Below are positions 45,692 through 54,601 of a DNA stretch of 64,000 nt, one piece after another. This stretch comes from Scleromatobacter sp964418745. GTDB lineage: Bacteria; Pseudomonadota; Gammaproteobacteria; Burkholderiales; Burkholderiaceae_C. How positions within the stretch are numbered: the stretch's first letter is position 1; the number at the start of each line of letters is the position of its first letter. The notes beneath the pieces were generated by a model. It saw only the letters and a program-made list of their open reading frames with translations. It was not told the DNA's origin and ran no database searches. The DNA lies in NCBI GenBank assembly GCA_964418745.1, contig CAYQMX010000014.1, forward strand, positions 114,843-178,842, given 5' to 3'. The translations under genes and the position numbers were made by a program.

Positions 45692-47170
45692 ATGTCCCCG
45701 ACCACCCCCGCAACGCCTGCCGTCGCGTTCGCCTGCGACCTCGCCGGGCCGCCCCGCCCGCTGCGCCACCCGTGGCGCCACTGCGTGGGCAGCTGCCACG
45801 CGCCGCTGGCGCTGCGCGCCGACTGGCAGCAGCAGCTCGGGCGCGCCCGGCGCGAGCTGGGATTCCGCCACGTGCGCTTCCACGGCCTGCTCAGCGACGA
45901 CATGGGCACGCTGGTCAACCAGGACGGGCAGTTCCTGTTCTCGTTCTTCAACATCGACCGCGTGTTCGACTTCCTGCTGTCCATCGGTATGAAGCCGCTG
46001 GTGGAGCTGTCGTTCATGCCCGCCGCGCTGTCCTCGGACGGCAACAGCGTGTTCCATTACCGCGCCAACGTCACGCCGCCGCGCCGCATGGCCGACTGGC
46101 AGCTGCTGATGACGCGGCTGGTGGGCCACTGGGTCGAGCGCTACGGCATCGACGAGGTCGCCCAGTGGCCGCTGGAGGTGTGGAACGAGCCCAACCTGGT
46201 CGCGTTCTGGACCGGCGGGCAGGCGAAGTACTTCGACCTGTTCCAGGCCACCTGGACGGCCGTCAAGGCGATCTCGCCGCGCCTGCAGGTGGGCGGCCCG
46301 GCGACCGCGGCCAACGCCTGGCTGGCCGAGTTCGACGCGGCCTGCGCCGCCCGCGGCTGCCCGCCCGACTTCCTCAGCACGCACTACTATCCGACCGACG
46401 CGTTCGGCTCGGTGGACACCGACACGGTCTCGCAGCTCGCCGACGCGCCCGCCAGCGTCATGCGCGACCGCGCGCGCGAGGCCCGCGCGGTGGCCGGTGC
46501 GCGGCCGCTGTACTACACCGAGTGGAACATCACCTCCAACCCGCGCGACCCGATGCACGACGGGCCGTTCTGCGCCGCGCTGGCCGCGCACTTCCTGCTG
46601 GACGTCGACGACCTGGTCGACGCGTTCAGCTGGTGGGCGTTCACGGACATCTTCGAGGAGAACTACTTTCCCAGCCAGCCCTACCACGGCGGCTTCGGAC
46701 TGTTCAATCTCTACGGCGTGCCCAAGCCCGTCTACCGGGCCTTCCAGATGGTCGACCAGCTCGGCACGCGGCGCTGGGACGTCGCCACGTCGCATCCGAC
46801 GCTGCGCGTGCACGTCGGCGCGCCCGACGACGACGGCAGCACCCGCGTGCTGCTGCTGAACGTGGCGATGCCGCGCCACGCGATCGCCGCCGAGCGGGTG
46901 CAGGTCCGCCTGGCCGGGCTCGCCGGCCGCCGTCCGCGCGCCGCCCTGCTCTCGCGCATCGACAACGAGCACGCGAACCCGCGTGCCGAGTGGCTGCGCA
47001 GGGGCCGCCCCGAATACCCGCATCCGCGCGACATCGACGCGCTGGAACAGGCCTCGGCCGTGACGCCGGAGCGCCTCGCGATCGAGGTCGCCGGCGATGC
47101 GGCGAGCTTCACGCTGGCGCTGCCGGCCAACGCGATGGCGCTGGTGCGCATCGACTGGGAGACCGCATGA
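45692..47170 (+). CDS. Glycoside hydrolase family 39-like enzyme
   Basis: 492 residues from the ATG at 45692. TIM-barrel GH39 motifs: acid/base E166 in EVWNEPN and nucleophile E277 in YYTEWN; HYYPTDAFG and FSWWAFTDIFEE are also family-like. GH39 includes beta-xylosidases and alpha-L-iduronidases, retaining enzymes. No signal peptide with this start, so probably cytoplasmic unless the 45578 start is used. Its stop overlaps the start of the next gene (ATGA), a PF10091/GH144-type enzyme, which suggests joint action on one glycan. Confidence 0.82.
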   Translation: MSPTTPATPAVAFACDLAGPPRPLRHPWRHCVGSCHAPLALRADWQQQLGRARRELGFRHVRFHGLLSDDMGTLVNQDGQFLFSFFNIDRVFDFLLSIGMKPLVELSFMPAALSSDGNSVFHYRANVTPPRRMADWQLLMTRLVGHWVERYGIDEVAQWPLEVWNEPNLVAFWTGGQAKYFDLFQATWTAVKAISPRLQVGGPATAANAWLAEFDAACAARGCPPDFLSTHYYPTDAFGSVDTDTVSQLADAPASVMRDRAREARAVAGARPLYYTEWNITSNPRDPMHDGPFCAALAAHFLLDVDDLVDAFSWWAFTDIFEENYFPSQPYHGGFGLFNLYGVPKPVYRAFQMVDQLGTRRWDVATSHPTLRVHVGAPDDDGSTRVLLLNVAMPRHAIAAERVQVRLAGLAGRRPRAALLSRIDNEHANPRAEWLRRGRPEYPHPRDIDALEQASAVTPERLAIEVAGDAASFTLALPANAMALVRIDWETA

Positions 47171-48639
47171 GACGACAGGCCGCCGACGACGCCGCCGAAC
47201 AGGGCTACTCCGGCGAGGTCTCGCTGTGCCCCGAGGTGGCCCGGCATGCCGTGCTGCACGGCTTCACCCACCACGAGGCCGTGGTGCGCGACGCGATGCT
47301 CACCGACCTGCAGCGCGAGTCGTTCGGCTACTTCCTGCACGAGGTCAACGAGGCCAACGGCCTGGTGCGCGACAAGACCGCGCGCGACTGGCCGGCCAGC
47401 ATCGCCGCCGTGGGCATGGCGCTCACCACCTACCCGGTGGGCGTGCAGCGCGGCCTGATGACCCACGCACAGGCGCTGCAGCGCACCTTGCTGACCTTGC
47501 GCACGCTCAGCGCGGCCGAGCAGAGCGAGTCGCCCACGGCCGCGGGCCACCGCGGCTTCTTCTATCACTTCCTCGACATGCAGACCGGCCGCCGCGCCTG
47601 GGCCAGCGAACTGTCGACGATAGACACGGCCCTGCTGATGGCGGGCGTGCTGACGGCGGTCGCCTACTTCCACGCCGACGCGCCCGACGAGGCCGAGGTG
47701 CGCCGCCTGGGCACCGCGCTGTACGAGCGCGTCGAATGGGACTGGATGGTGGGCGAGCAGGGCACGATCTGCCACGGCTGGAAGCCCGGGACGGGCAACC
47801 TGCCGTGGCACTGGGAAGGCTACGACGAGGCACTGGTGCTGTACCTGCTGGCGCTGGGCTCGCCCACGCACCCGATCGCACCCGCGTCCTACGCGGCCTG
47901 GTGCGCCACCTACCGGTGGGAGGAGGTCGAGGGCCTGGCCTACCTGCACGCCGGCCCGCTGTTCATCCACCAGATGTCGCACCTGTGGGTGGACTTCCGC
48001 GGCCTGCGCGACGCCTTCATGCGCGCGCACGACAGCGACTACTTCATCAACAGCCGCATCGGCGCCCACGTGCAGCAGCGCTACGCGATCCGCAACCCGC
48101 GCCGCCACGCGATGTACGGCGAGTACGTGTGGGGCGTGACGGCCAGCGACGGCCCCGGCGGCGCGCGCTGGCACGGCACGTCGGAGTCGCCCTTCTTCGA
48201 CTACGTCGCGCGCGGCGTGCCGGACGGCCCGGACGACGGCACGCTGGCGCCGTGGGCGGTGGTGGCGTCGCTGCCGTTCGCGCCCGAGATCGTGCTGCCG
48301 ACCATCGCCAACTACCGCCACATCCAGCTGCACGTGGCCAACCCGTACGGCTTCAAGGCGTCGTTCAACCCGAGCTTCCCGACCGACCACAAGCACGCGT
48401 TCGGCTGGGTCTCGCCCTTCCACTTCGGCATCAACGAGGGGCCCACCGTGGTGATGATCGAGAACCACCGCAGCGGCATGCTCTGGAACCTGATGCGTCA
48501 CTGCGCCCCGCTGGTGACCGGACTTCGCCGCGCCGGCTTCGGCGGCGGCTGGCTGGGCGACCTGGCCGACGACGCGACCTGCGCGCCGCTGGACGCGTTG
48601 CCGCAGCCGCCGGACGGGTCCGTGGGCGAGCCGGCCTGA
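47167..48639 (+). CDS. Glucoamylase-like (PF10091) / GH144-type enzyme
   Basis: 490 residues, alpha/alpha barrel. FGYFLHEVNEANGLVRDK, SIAAVGMALTTYPVG, HRGFFYHFLDMQTGRR, SELSTIDTALLMAGVL, and WHWEGYDEALVLYLLALGS are the typical segments of the PF10091 family, whose characterised GH144 members are endo-beta-1,2-glucanases. The mid part has HQMSHLWVDFRGLRD. No signal peptide. Start overlaps the GH39 stop. Function is inferred; the pair could degrade beta-1,2-glucan or a related osmoregulated glucan. Confidence 0.82.
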   Translation: MRRQAADDAAEQGYSGEVSLCPEVARHAVLHGFTHHEAVVRDAMLTDLQRESFGYFLHEVNEANGLVRDKTARDWPASIAAVGMALTTYPVGVQRGLMTHAQALQRTLLTLRTLSAAEQSESPTAAGHRGFFYHFLDMQTGRRAWASELSTIDTALLMAGVLTAVAYFHADAPDEAEVRRLGTALYERVEWDWMVGEQGTICHGWKPGTGNLPWHWEGYDEALVLYLLALGSPTHPIAPASYAAWCATYRWEEVEGLAYLHAGPLFIHQMSHLWVDFRGLRDAFMRAHDSDYFINSRIGAHVQQRYAIRNPRRHAMYGEYVWGVTASDGPGGARWHGTSESPFFDYVARGVPDGPDDGTLAPWAVVASLPFAPEIVLPTIANYRHIQLHVANPYGFKASFNPSFPTDHKHAFGWVSPFHFGINEGPTVVMIENHRSGMLWNLMRHCAPLVTGLRRAGFGGGWLGDLADDATCAPLDALPQPPDGSVGEPA

Positions 48640-48642
48640 AGC

Positions 48643-49857
48643 TCAGCGCGCGGCCCGGCGCGACAGCCGCAGCAGCGCGCCGCTGTGGTCCTCGGCCACC
48701 AGCACGCTGCCGTCGGCCATCTCCGCCAGGCCCACCGGCGAGCCCTGCGGGTGGCTGCCGTCGCGCTGCTCCCAATCGGTGACGAGCTCGGTGGGCGGGC
48801 CGGTGGGACGCAGGTCCTTGCCGAGGGCGACGGCCACGAGGCGGTGGCCCGTGGCGCGGTAGCCGTGGTAGCCGACGATCAGGCGGCCCGCCAGGCCCGG
48901 CAGGCGCTCGCCGCGGTAGAACAGCATGCCCAGCGGCGCGGCATGCGCGGGCAGCAGCAGGTCGGGCGCGAGCCGGCTGGCGCAGTCGAAGCCGGGGTAC
49001 TCGGGGCTGGCCACGCGCTGGTCGTAGCAATAGGGCCAGCCGTAGTCCCCGCCGGGCTGCAGCACGACCAGCGGCTCGTGCGGCAGCGCATCGTCGGACA
49101 GCGCCGGGTCGGCGTGGTGGATGCCGTCGCGCGCGTTGACCGCCACCGCGAGCCGGCCATCGGGCAGCGGCGCCATCGCCATGGCGTTGCGCAGCCCGCG
49201 CGCATACGGCGCCTGGTCGCCCGCGTTCCACGCGGTCGCGCGCGCGGGAAAGCGCAGCACCGAGCCGCGCGGCGGATGATCCAGCGTCTCGGGACAGGCG
49301 GCCTTCGGGTCGGGCAGGCGGCCGCCGGCCACATGGCAGTTGTCGGTGGCGGAGCCGACGCTGACGAACAGCGCGCCGTCGGCGCCCACCGCCAGGCCGG
49401 GCAGCGGATGGCGGCCCGAGGTCGGCAGGCCGTCGACCACCACGCGAACGCTGCGCGCCGGATCGGCCGCGTAGGGATCGACCTGCAGCACCTGGCCGGT
49501 GACGCCCAGGTACAGCGTGCGGCCCGGGCCGCGCACGACCGCGCTGGCCTGGAACAGGTCGTGCAGCACCACCTCGGGCGCATGGCGGCCGCCGTGGGAC
49601 AGCTTCAGCAGCCGGCTCTTGTGGCTGTCCCAGGCCACCATGTCCACCACGAAGACGTCGTCGCCGACCGTGGCCACGCCGCGCGCATGGCCCAGGCCCT
49701 CGGCGACCAGGCCCACGCACAGGCCGGGGGCGGTGGCCAGGGCGACGGCGGGAAAACCGTCGCAGTCGCCGGCCGTGCGGTAGGCCTTGTCGGCGGGCGC
49801 GGCGCTCGCCAGCAGCGGGGCCAGCAGCAGGGCCAGCGTGGACAGCGACTTCGACAT
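48643..49857 (-). CDS. Exported sorbosone dehydrogenase-like beta-propeller protein
   Basis: 404 residues with a signal peptide (MSKSLSTLALLLAPLLASAA). Propeller repeats contain HARGVATVGDDVFVVDM, GLAVGADGALFVSVGSATDNC, PYARGLRNAMAMAPLPDGRLAVAVNARDG and GWPYCYDQRV, matching the PQQ-dependent soluble aldose dehydrogenase/L-sorbosone dehydrogenase group. PQQ or haem binding is not proven. Likely periplasmic sugar oxidation. Its end almost touches the convergent glycosidase gene. Several cysteines may form disulphides. Confidence 0.8.
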   Translation of the reverse strand: MSKSLSTLALLLAPLLASAAPADKAYRTAGDCDGFPAVALATAPGLCVGLVAEGLGHARGVATVGDDVFVVDMVAWDSHKSRLLKLSHGGRHAPEVVLHDLFQASAVVRGPGRTLYLGVTGQVLQVDPYAADPARSVRVVVDGLPTSGRHPLPGLAVGADGALFVSVGSATDNCHVAGGRLPDPKAACPETLDHPPRGSVLRFPARATAWNAGDQAPYARGLRNAMAMAPLPDGRLAVAVNARDGIHHADPALSDDALPHEPLVVLQPGGDYGWPYCYDQRVASPEYPGFDCASRLAPDLLLPAHAAPLGMLFYRGERLPGLAGRLIVGYHGYRATGHRLVAVALGKDLRPTGPPTELVTDWEQRDGSHPQGSPVGLAEMADGSVLVAEDHSGALLRLSRRAAR

Positions 49858-49933
49858 CGGAGGGGCTTTGCGGGAATCGGGGCCCCGATTGTGTCGCGCC
49901 GGGCGAAGCGAACCGGGGGCGGCCCTGGCGGCT

Positions 49934-50851
49934 TCAGTCCGCCTCGTAGACCAGGATCGCCGCGGCCAGGTCCGCCAGCGCGGTGCCCACCGACTTGAAG
50001 ACGGTGCGCCGGGCCGGGTCGCGCGGCGCGGCGGGCGCCGCGCACAGGTCGGCCAGCGTGCCGCGCACGTCCGCGCGGCGCAGGACGCCGGCGGCGATCG
50101 GGTGCAGCAGGTCGCCGGCCTTGGCGAGCGCCTCGGCCGTGTCGATCCACACGTCGGCGCCGGCGAAGCAGGCGTCGTCGGCCTCGCGCATGGCCGGCGT
50201 GAAGCCGCCGACCAGGTCGAGGTGGGCGCCGGACGCGAGCCATTCGCCGCGGATCAGCGGCTCGGCGGCGAGCGTCGCGCAGCTGACGATGTCGGCCGTG
50301 GCGGCGGCCGACGCGAGGTCGGTGACCATGCGCGCCGGAATGCCGGCCGCGGCCAGCTTGACCACCAGGCGCAGCGCCGACTGCGGGTCGCGGCTCCACA
50401 CCATCACGTCGGCGATGGGCCGCACGGCGCGCATCGCCGGCGCCAGCAGGCTGCCCACGCGCCCGGCGCCGACAACCAGGTGGCGCCGGGCGTCGGCGCG
50501 GGCGAGCCGGGACGCCGCCAGCGCCGAGGCCGCGGCGGTGCGGCGCGCGGTCAGCTCGCCGCCGTCGATCAGCGCCAGCGGCACGCCGGTGTTGGCGTCG
50601 AACAGCTGGTAGGTGGCGAACAGGCCGGGCAGGCCCAGCCGGGCGTTGCCCGGGGCGACGTGGACCACCTTCAGGCCGAAGTAGCGGCCCGGCTGCCAGG
50701 CCGGCATCAGCAGCGCGGTCAGCGTCTCGCCGACGGCGTGCACATGACGTGCCGGCACCTCGCAGCCGGCGACGAACATGCGCTCGAGCGCCGCGATCAG
50801 CGCCGGAAAGCCGAGCGCCTGCGCGGTGGCCGCGGCGTCGAACTGCCTCAC
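49934..50851 (-). CDS. Ornithine cyclodeaminase / mu-crystallin family protein
   Basis: 305 residues. NAD(P)-binding GAGRVGSLL, substrate-binding KVVHVAPGN (first Lys) and PGxRLG, and WIDTAEALAKAGDLLHP near the C-terminus. Bacterial members include ornithine cyclodeaminase and delta1-pyrroline-2-carboxylate or ketimine reductases; I cannot tell which. GTG start at 50851, overlapping the stop of the upstream 118-residue gene. Cytoplasmic. Confidence 0.82.
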   Translation of the reverse strand: MRQFDAAATAQALGFPALIAALERMFVAGCEVPARHVHAVGETLTALLMPAWQPGRYFGLKVVHVAPGNARLGLPGLFATYQLFDANTGVPLALIDGGELTARRTAAASALAASRLARADARRHLVVGAGRVGSLLAPAMRAVRPIADVMVWSRDPQSALRLVVKLAAAGIPARMVTDLASAAATADIVSCATLAAEPLIRGEWLASGAHLDLVGGFTPAMREADDACFAGADVWIDTAEALAKAGDLLHPIAAGVLRRADVRGTLADLCAAPAAPRDPARRTVFKSVGTALADLAAAILVYEAD

Positions 50852-51204
50852 CGCACGCGCTCCGGCGCCCGCAGGCCGTGCAGGCCGAAGATCGAGGCCA
50901 GCATCTCCTCGTCCCAGGCGCAGCCGGGATCCTCGGCGTCGACCAGCCGCTCGCCGCGTTCGAGCAGGTGGCCCAGTCGGGTGGCCACCAGGGCGGTCGC
51001 CAGGCTGAGGGCCTGCATCGACGAGGCGCCGCAGACGTCGGGGTAGCGGGTGTCGACGCCCTGCAGTTCGGCCGGGCAGGCCCAGGTGCCGTCGTCGCCG
51101 GCGTAGGGCATGCCCACGCGGGCGACGATGCGGGTCTGGGTGCCGTCGCGGCGCAGCCAGAGGATCTGTTCGGTGGCGATGTAGATCGGCGCGCTGTTGT
51201 GCAT
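50848..51204 (-). CDS. Small hypothetical protein (DUF6968-like)
   Basis: 118 residues. The sequence ILWLRRDGTQTRIVARVGMPY ... WACPAELQGVDTRYPDVCGASSMQALSLATALV resembles small proteins of about 110-120 residues, possibly DUF6968; family assignment is tentative. Three cysteines. It precedes the ornithine cyclodeaminase homologue with a GTGA overlap. No signal or membrane segment. Function unknown. Confidence 0.6.
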   Translation of the reverse strand: MHNSAPIYIATEQILWLRRDGTQTRIVARVGMPYAGDDGTWACPAELQGVDTRYPDVCGASSMQALSLATALVATRLGHLLERGERLVDAEDPGCAWDEEMLASIFGLHGLRAPERVR

Positions 51205-51248
51205 GGGGTTCGAGTTTGCCTGAGGACGCGCGCGCCGCGTCCTCGTGA

Positions 51249-53585
51249 TTACGCGGTTTCGACGCGCCACCACGCCGGCAGCAGGCGGCGCACCTCCGGC
51301 CGCCGGAAGCGGTCGTCGATCAGCAGCACGGTGCCCTCGTCGGTGGTGGTGCGGATCACCCGGCCGGCCGCCTGCACCACCTTCTGCACCCCGGGAAACA
51401 GGTAGGTGTAGTCGTGGCCGGCGCCGAACAGCGTTTCCAGCCGCGCCTTCATCTGCTCGTTGACCGGATTGACCTGCGGCAGCCCCAGCGTGACGATGAA
51501 CGCGCCGATCAGGCGCCGGCCGGGCAGGTCCACCGCCTCGGCGAACGCGCCGCCCAGCACCGCGAAGCCGATGCCGCGCCCGCCGGCCTGGAAGCGCGCC
51601 AGGAAGTCGCCGCGCGCGGCCTCGGTCATCTGGCGCGCCTGTTCCCACACCGGCACGTCGGGGTGCAGCGCCCGGAACAGCTCGGCCACCTGCTGCAGGT
51701 AGTCGAAGCTGCTGAAGAACGCCAGGTAGTTGCCGGGCGCCTGCGCGTACTGCAGCGCCATCAGCTCGACGATGGGGGCGAGCGACGCGGGCCGGTTCGC
51801 GAAGCGCGTGGACAGCGGCGCCACCCGCACCCGCAGCTGCGCCGCCTCGAACGGCGACTCGACGTCCACCCAGGCGACGTCGGGCGGCAGGCCCAGCAGG
51901 TCGGCGTGGAAGTGCATCGGCGTCAGCGTGGCCGAGAACAGCGTGGTGGTGCGCGCGGCCAGGAAGCGCGGCTTCAGGAACGAGGCCGGCACCAGGTTGC
52001 GCAGGCACAGCGAGACCTCGCGCTGCGCGTCGTCGGCGACGGTGACGTCGAACAGCGAATGGGCACCGAAGGATTCGGCCAGCCGGGTGAAGTGCAGCGT
52101 GTCGAAGTAGAACGCCAGCAGCTCGGGCGGCACGTCGGCGGGAAACGCGGCCGAGTGGTCGCCGATGGCCGAGTTGACGTTCTGCAGCGCGGTGACCAGG
52201 CCGACGGGCAGGTCCTCCCAGGCGGCGTAGGGCTCGAGCTGGCGGCCGACGATCTCGTTGAACACCCGCGCGAGCCGCTTGAGCGCGGGCGCGACGGTGG
52301 CGGGCGCGCGCGGGCGCACGCCGTCGAGCGCGGTGCGCGACAGCGTGGCGGAATACATCTCGCGCGCCCGCGGCACCAGGTTGTGCGCCTCGTCCACCAG
52401 CACGCCCACGCGCCAGTCGTTGGCGTGGGCCAGCCCGTGCAGCATGCCGCCGAGATCGAAGTAGTAGTTGTAGTCGCCGACGACCACGTCGGCCCAGCGC
52501 ACCAGTTCCTGCGCCAGGTAGTACGGACAGACCTCGTGCGCCAGCGCGATGGCGCGCAGGCCGCCGCGATCGAGCGGCGGCGCCGCGTCGGGCGTGGCGC
52601 CGACCGCGGCCTGGCGCGCCGCGGGCAGGCGGTCGTAGAAGCCCTTGGCCAGCGGGCACGAGTCGCCGTGGCAGGCCTTGGTGGGGTGCTCGCAGGCCTT
52701 GTCGCGGGCCACCAGCTCGATGACGCGCAGCGGGGTGCGGCCGGGCACGGCGGGCGCGGCCTCGACGGTGCCGCCCGCGGCCAGCGCGTCGGCGGTCGCC
52801 GGCGCCGCCCGGTGCGGCGCCGCGATGGTGCGCAGCGCCTCCAGCGCCAGCGCGCGGCCGGGCGTCTTGGCGGCCAGGAAAAAGAGCTTGTCGAGCTTCT
52901 GGCCGGGCATCGCCTTGAGCTGCGGGTACAGCGTGCCCACCGTCTTGCCGATGCCCGTGGGCGCCTGGGCGAGCAGCGTGCGCCCGGAGATCGCGGCCTT
53001 GTAGACGTTCTCCGCCAGCTGGCGCTGGCCGGTGCGGAACGTGGCGTACGGGAACGGCAGGACGGCCAGCGCGGCGTCGCGGGCGCCGCGGTGCGCGCTC
53101 TCCTGCGCGGCCCAGGCGAGGAAGCGGTCGCACTGCAGCTCGAGGAAGGCGCGCAGTTCGGCGGCGCCGAACGATTCGACCAGCATCGTCTCGTCCTGCG
53201 AGCCGACGTCGAAATAGACCAGCGCCACCTTCAGCTGCGCCAGCCCGCGCTCGGCGCACAGCAGCGCGCCGTAGCACTTGGCCTGGGCCCAGTGCAGCGA
53301 GCGCCGGTTCTGCGGCATCGCGTGCAGGTCGCCGCGGTAGGTCTTGACCTCGTCGAGGCGGCCGGCCTCGGGGTCGAAGCCGTCGGCGCGCCCGCGCACG
53401 ACCAGCTCGCGGTGCTCGCCGGTGAGCCACACCTCCGCCTCGTAGGCCTCGCCGCGGCGCGCGGCGACCATGGCGTGGCCCGCCATGCCCTCGAGCGCGG
53501 TGGCCGAGGGCGTGAAGCGCAAGTCGAGATCGCCGAGCTTGGCCGTGAACTCGCAGAGGGTGCGAACGGCTACCGTGTACTTCAT
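51249..53585 (-). CDS. Nuclease-XPD/DinG-type helicase fusion
   Basis: 778 residues. The first ~130 residues look like a PD-(D/E)XK nuclease: GRADG (D68), DEVKT (E79, K81) and a following Q101. From about 180 there is a superfamily 2 helicase: Walker A APTGIGKT (208-215), four iron-sulphur cysteines C298, C305, C310 and C353, DEAH box VDEAHN (398-401), and motif VI near the C-terminus (QAAGRVIR). XPD/DinG helicases unwind DNA 5-prime to 3-prime with a 4Fe-4S cluster. Fused nuclease suggests processing of DNA ends or replication intermediates. Single gene. Confidence 0.85.
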   Translation of the reverse strand: MKYTVAVRTLCEFTAKLGDLDLRFTPSATALEGMAGHAMVAARRGEAYEAEVWLTGEHRELVVRGRADGFDPEAGRLDEVKTYRGDLHAMPQNRRSLHWAQAKCYGALLCAERGLAQLKVALVYFDVGSQDETMLVESFGAAELRAFLELQCDRFLAWAAQESAHRGARDAALAVLPFPYATFRTGQRQLAENVYKAAISGRTLLAQAPTGIGKTVGTLYPQLKAMPGQKLDKLFFLAAKTPGRALALEALRTIAAPHRAAPATADALAAGGTVEAAPAVPGRTPLRVIELVARDKACEHPTKACHGDSCPLAKGFYDRLPAARQAAVGATPDAAPPLDRGGLRAIALAHEVCPYYLAQELVRWADVVVGDYNYYFDLGGMLHGLAHANDWRVGVLVDEAHNLVPRAREMYSATLSRTALDGVRPRAPATVAPALKRLARVFNEIVGRQLEPYAAWEDLPVGLVTALQNVNSAIGDHSAAFPADVPPELLAFYFDTLHFTRLAESFGAHSLFDVTVADDAQREVSLCLRNLVPASFLKPRFLAARTTTLFSATLTPMHFHADLLGLPPDVAWVDVESPFEAAQLRVRVAPLSTRFANRPASLAPIVELMALQYAQAPGNYLAFFSSFDYLQQVAELFRALHPDVPVWEQARQMTEAARGDFLARFQAGGRGIGFAVLGGAFAEAVDLPGRRLIGAFIVTLGLPQVNPVNEQMKARLETLFGAGHDYTYLFPGVQKVVQAAGRVIRTTTDEGTVLLIDDRFRRPEVRRLLPAWWRVETA

Positions 53586-53689
53586 CCGACGCCGATTTTC
53601 CCACGTCGATGGCGCGCGCCGGCGGGAGGTGCCCTGGTCGAGTCCCGACGCCGTCGTCCATTCCTTGCAATTTCCTGACGCGGCCGTAC

Positions 53690-53739
53690 GTTGGCAACCA
53701 CGGTTTCGTCCGGGCTAACCCGGACGTATTTTTGCCAAC
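53690..53739 (+). promoter_or_regulatory. Nested hairpin with terminator-like core upstream of livG
   Basis: Outer arms GTTGGCAA (53690-53697) and TTGCCAAC (53732-53739); inner stem CGTCCGGG (53707-53714) / CCCGGACG (53719-53726), loop CTAA, then TATTTTT. No plus-strand gene lies upstream, so a terminator here would act on the liv leader. Promoter candidate TTGCAA-N16-TACGTT (53665-53692) is weak and overlaps the outer arm. Confidence 0.5.
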
Positions 53740-53774
53740 TGTCGGCGCTAGGGGGCAGCCCCTACACTCGCCGG

Positions 53775-54548
53775 ATGAGCAGCAGCTATATCCTGGAAAC
53801 GACCGACCTGACGAAGGAATTCAAGGGCTTCGTGGCCGTCAACAAGGTGAACCTGCGCGTCCGGCGCGGCCACATCCATGCGCTGATCGGACCCAACGGG
53901 GCGGGCAAGACCACCTGCTTCAACCTGCTCACGAAATTCCTGCAGCCGACCTCGGGCACCATCGTGTTCGACGGGGTCGACATCTCGCGCGAGGCGCCGG
54001 CCGCCATCGCGCGCCTGGGCGTCATCCGCTCGTTCCAGATCTCGGCCGTCTTCCAGCACCTGAGCGTGCTCGAGAACGTGCGCGTGGCGCTGCAGCGCAC
54101 GCTCGGCACCTCGTTCCATTTCTGGAAGCCGGAGCGCAGCCTGCACAAGCTCGACGCCCGCGCCATGGAACTGCTGGCCGAGGTCGACCTGGCCGCGTTC
54201 GCGCACCTGCCCGCCGTCGAGCTCAGCTACGGCCGCAAGCGCGCGCTCGAGATCGCCACCACGCTGGCCATGGAGCCGCAGCTGATGCTGCTCGACGAGC
54301 CGACCCAGGGCATGGGCATCGAGGACGTCGACCGCATCCGCCAGCTCATCAAGAAGGTGTCGGCCAACCGCACCATCCTGATGGTCGAGCACAACATGAG
54401 CGTGGTCTCCAGCATCGCCGACACCATCACCGTCCTGCAGCGCGGCGCGTTGCTGGCCGAGGGGCCGTACGCCGAGGTGTCGAGGAATCCGCAGGTGATC
54501 GAGGCCTACATGGGCACGGCGCAGACCGAACTCGTCGGAGCACACTGA
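53775..54548 (+). CDS. livG: Branched-chain amino acid type ABC transporter, ATP-binding protein (LivG-like)
   Basis: 257 residues. Walker A GPNGAGKT, signature LSYGRKRALEIA (LSYG variant of LSGGQ), Walker B LMLLDEP, H-loop VEHNMSVV. The insert between Walker A and signature (VIRSFQISAVFQHLSVLENVRVAL) is LivG-like. First gene of a liv cluster: livG, livF, substrate protein, livH, livM. The ATG at 53775 follows the leader hairpin. Substrate may be branched-chain amino acids, urea-like amides or aromatic acids, set by the binding protein. Confidence 0.9.
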   Translation: MSSSYILETTDLTKEFKGFVAVNKVNLRVRRGHIHALIGPNGAGKTTCFNLLTKFLQPTSGTIVFDGVDISREAPAAIARLGVIRSFQISAVFQHLSVLENVRVALQRTLGTSFHFWKPERSLHKLDARAMELLAEVDLAAFAHLPAVELSYGRKRALEIATTLAMEPQLMLLDEPTQGMGIEDVDRIRQLIKKVSANRTILMVEHNMSVVSSIADTITVLQRGALLAEGPYAEVSRNPQVIEAYMGTAQTELVGAH

Positions 54549-54600
54549 ATGACAACCCCCCCGTTCATTGCATTCACTGTCCCCCGAGGGGGCGCCGGGA
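54549..54600 (+). repeat. Intergenic repeat copy 3
   Basis: Between livG and livF. Core CCCCCGAGGGGG at 54581-54592, with CACTGT ahead of it. Shorter than copies 2 and 4 and without the 20-mer. Confidence 0.55.
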
Positions 54601-54601
54601 C

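Noticed and set aside
45643..48639. 998-residue fusion reading of the second glycosidase
   Set aside because: The region before 47167 is a shadow of the GH39 gene; the overlap ATGA marks the true start.
53690..53739. Outer GTTGGCAA/TTGCCAAC pair as a phage or integron attachment site
   Set aside because: No integrase gene, no second copy elsewhere in the window, and the inner terminator-like stem better explains the structure.
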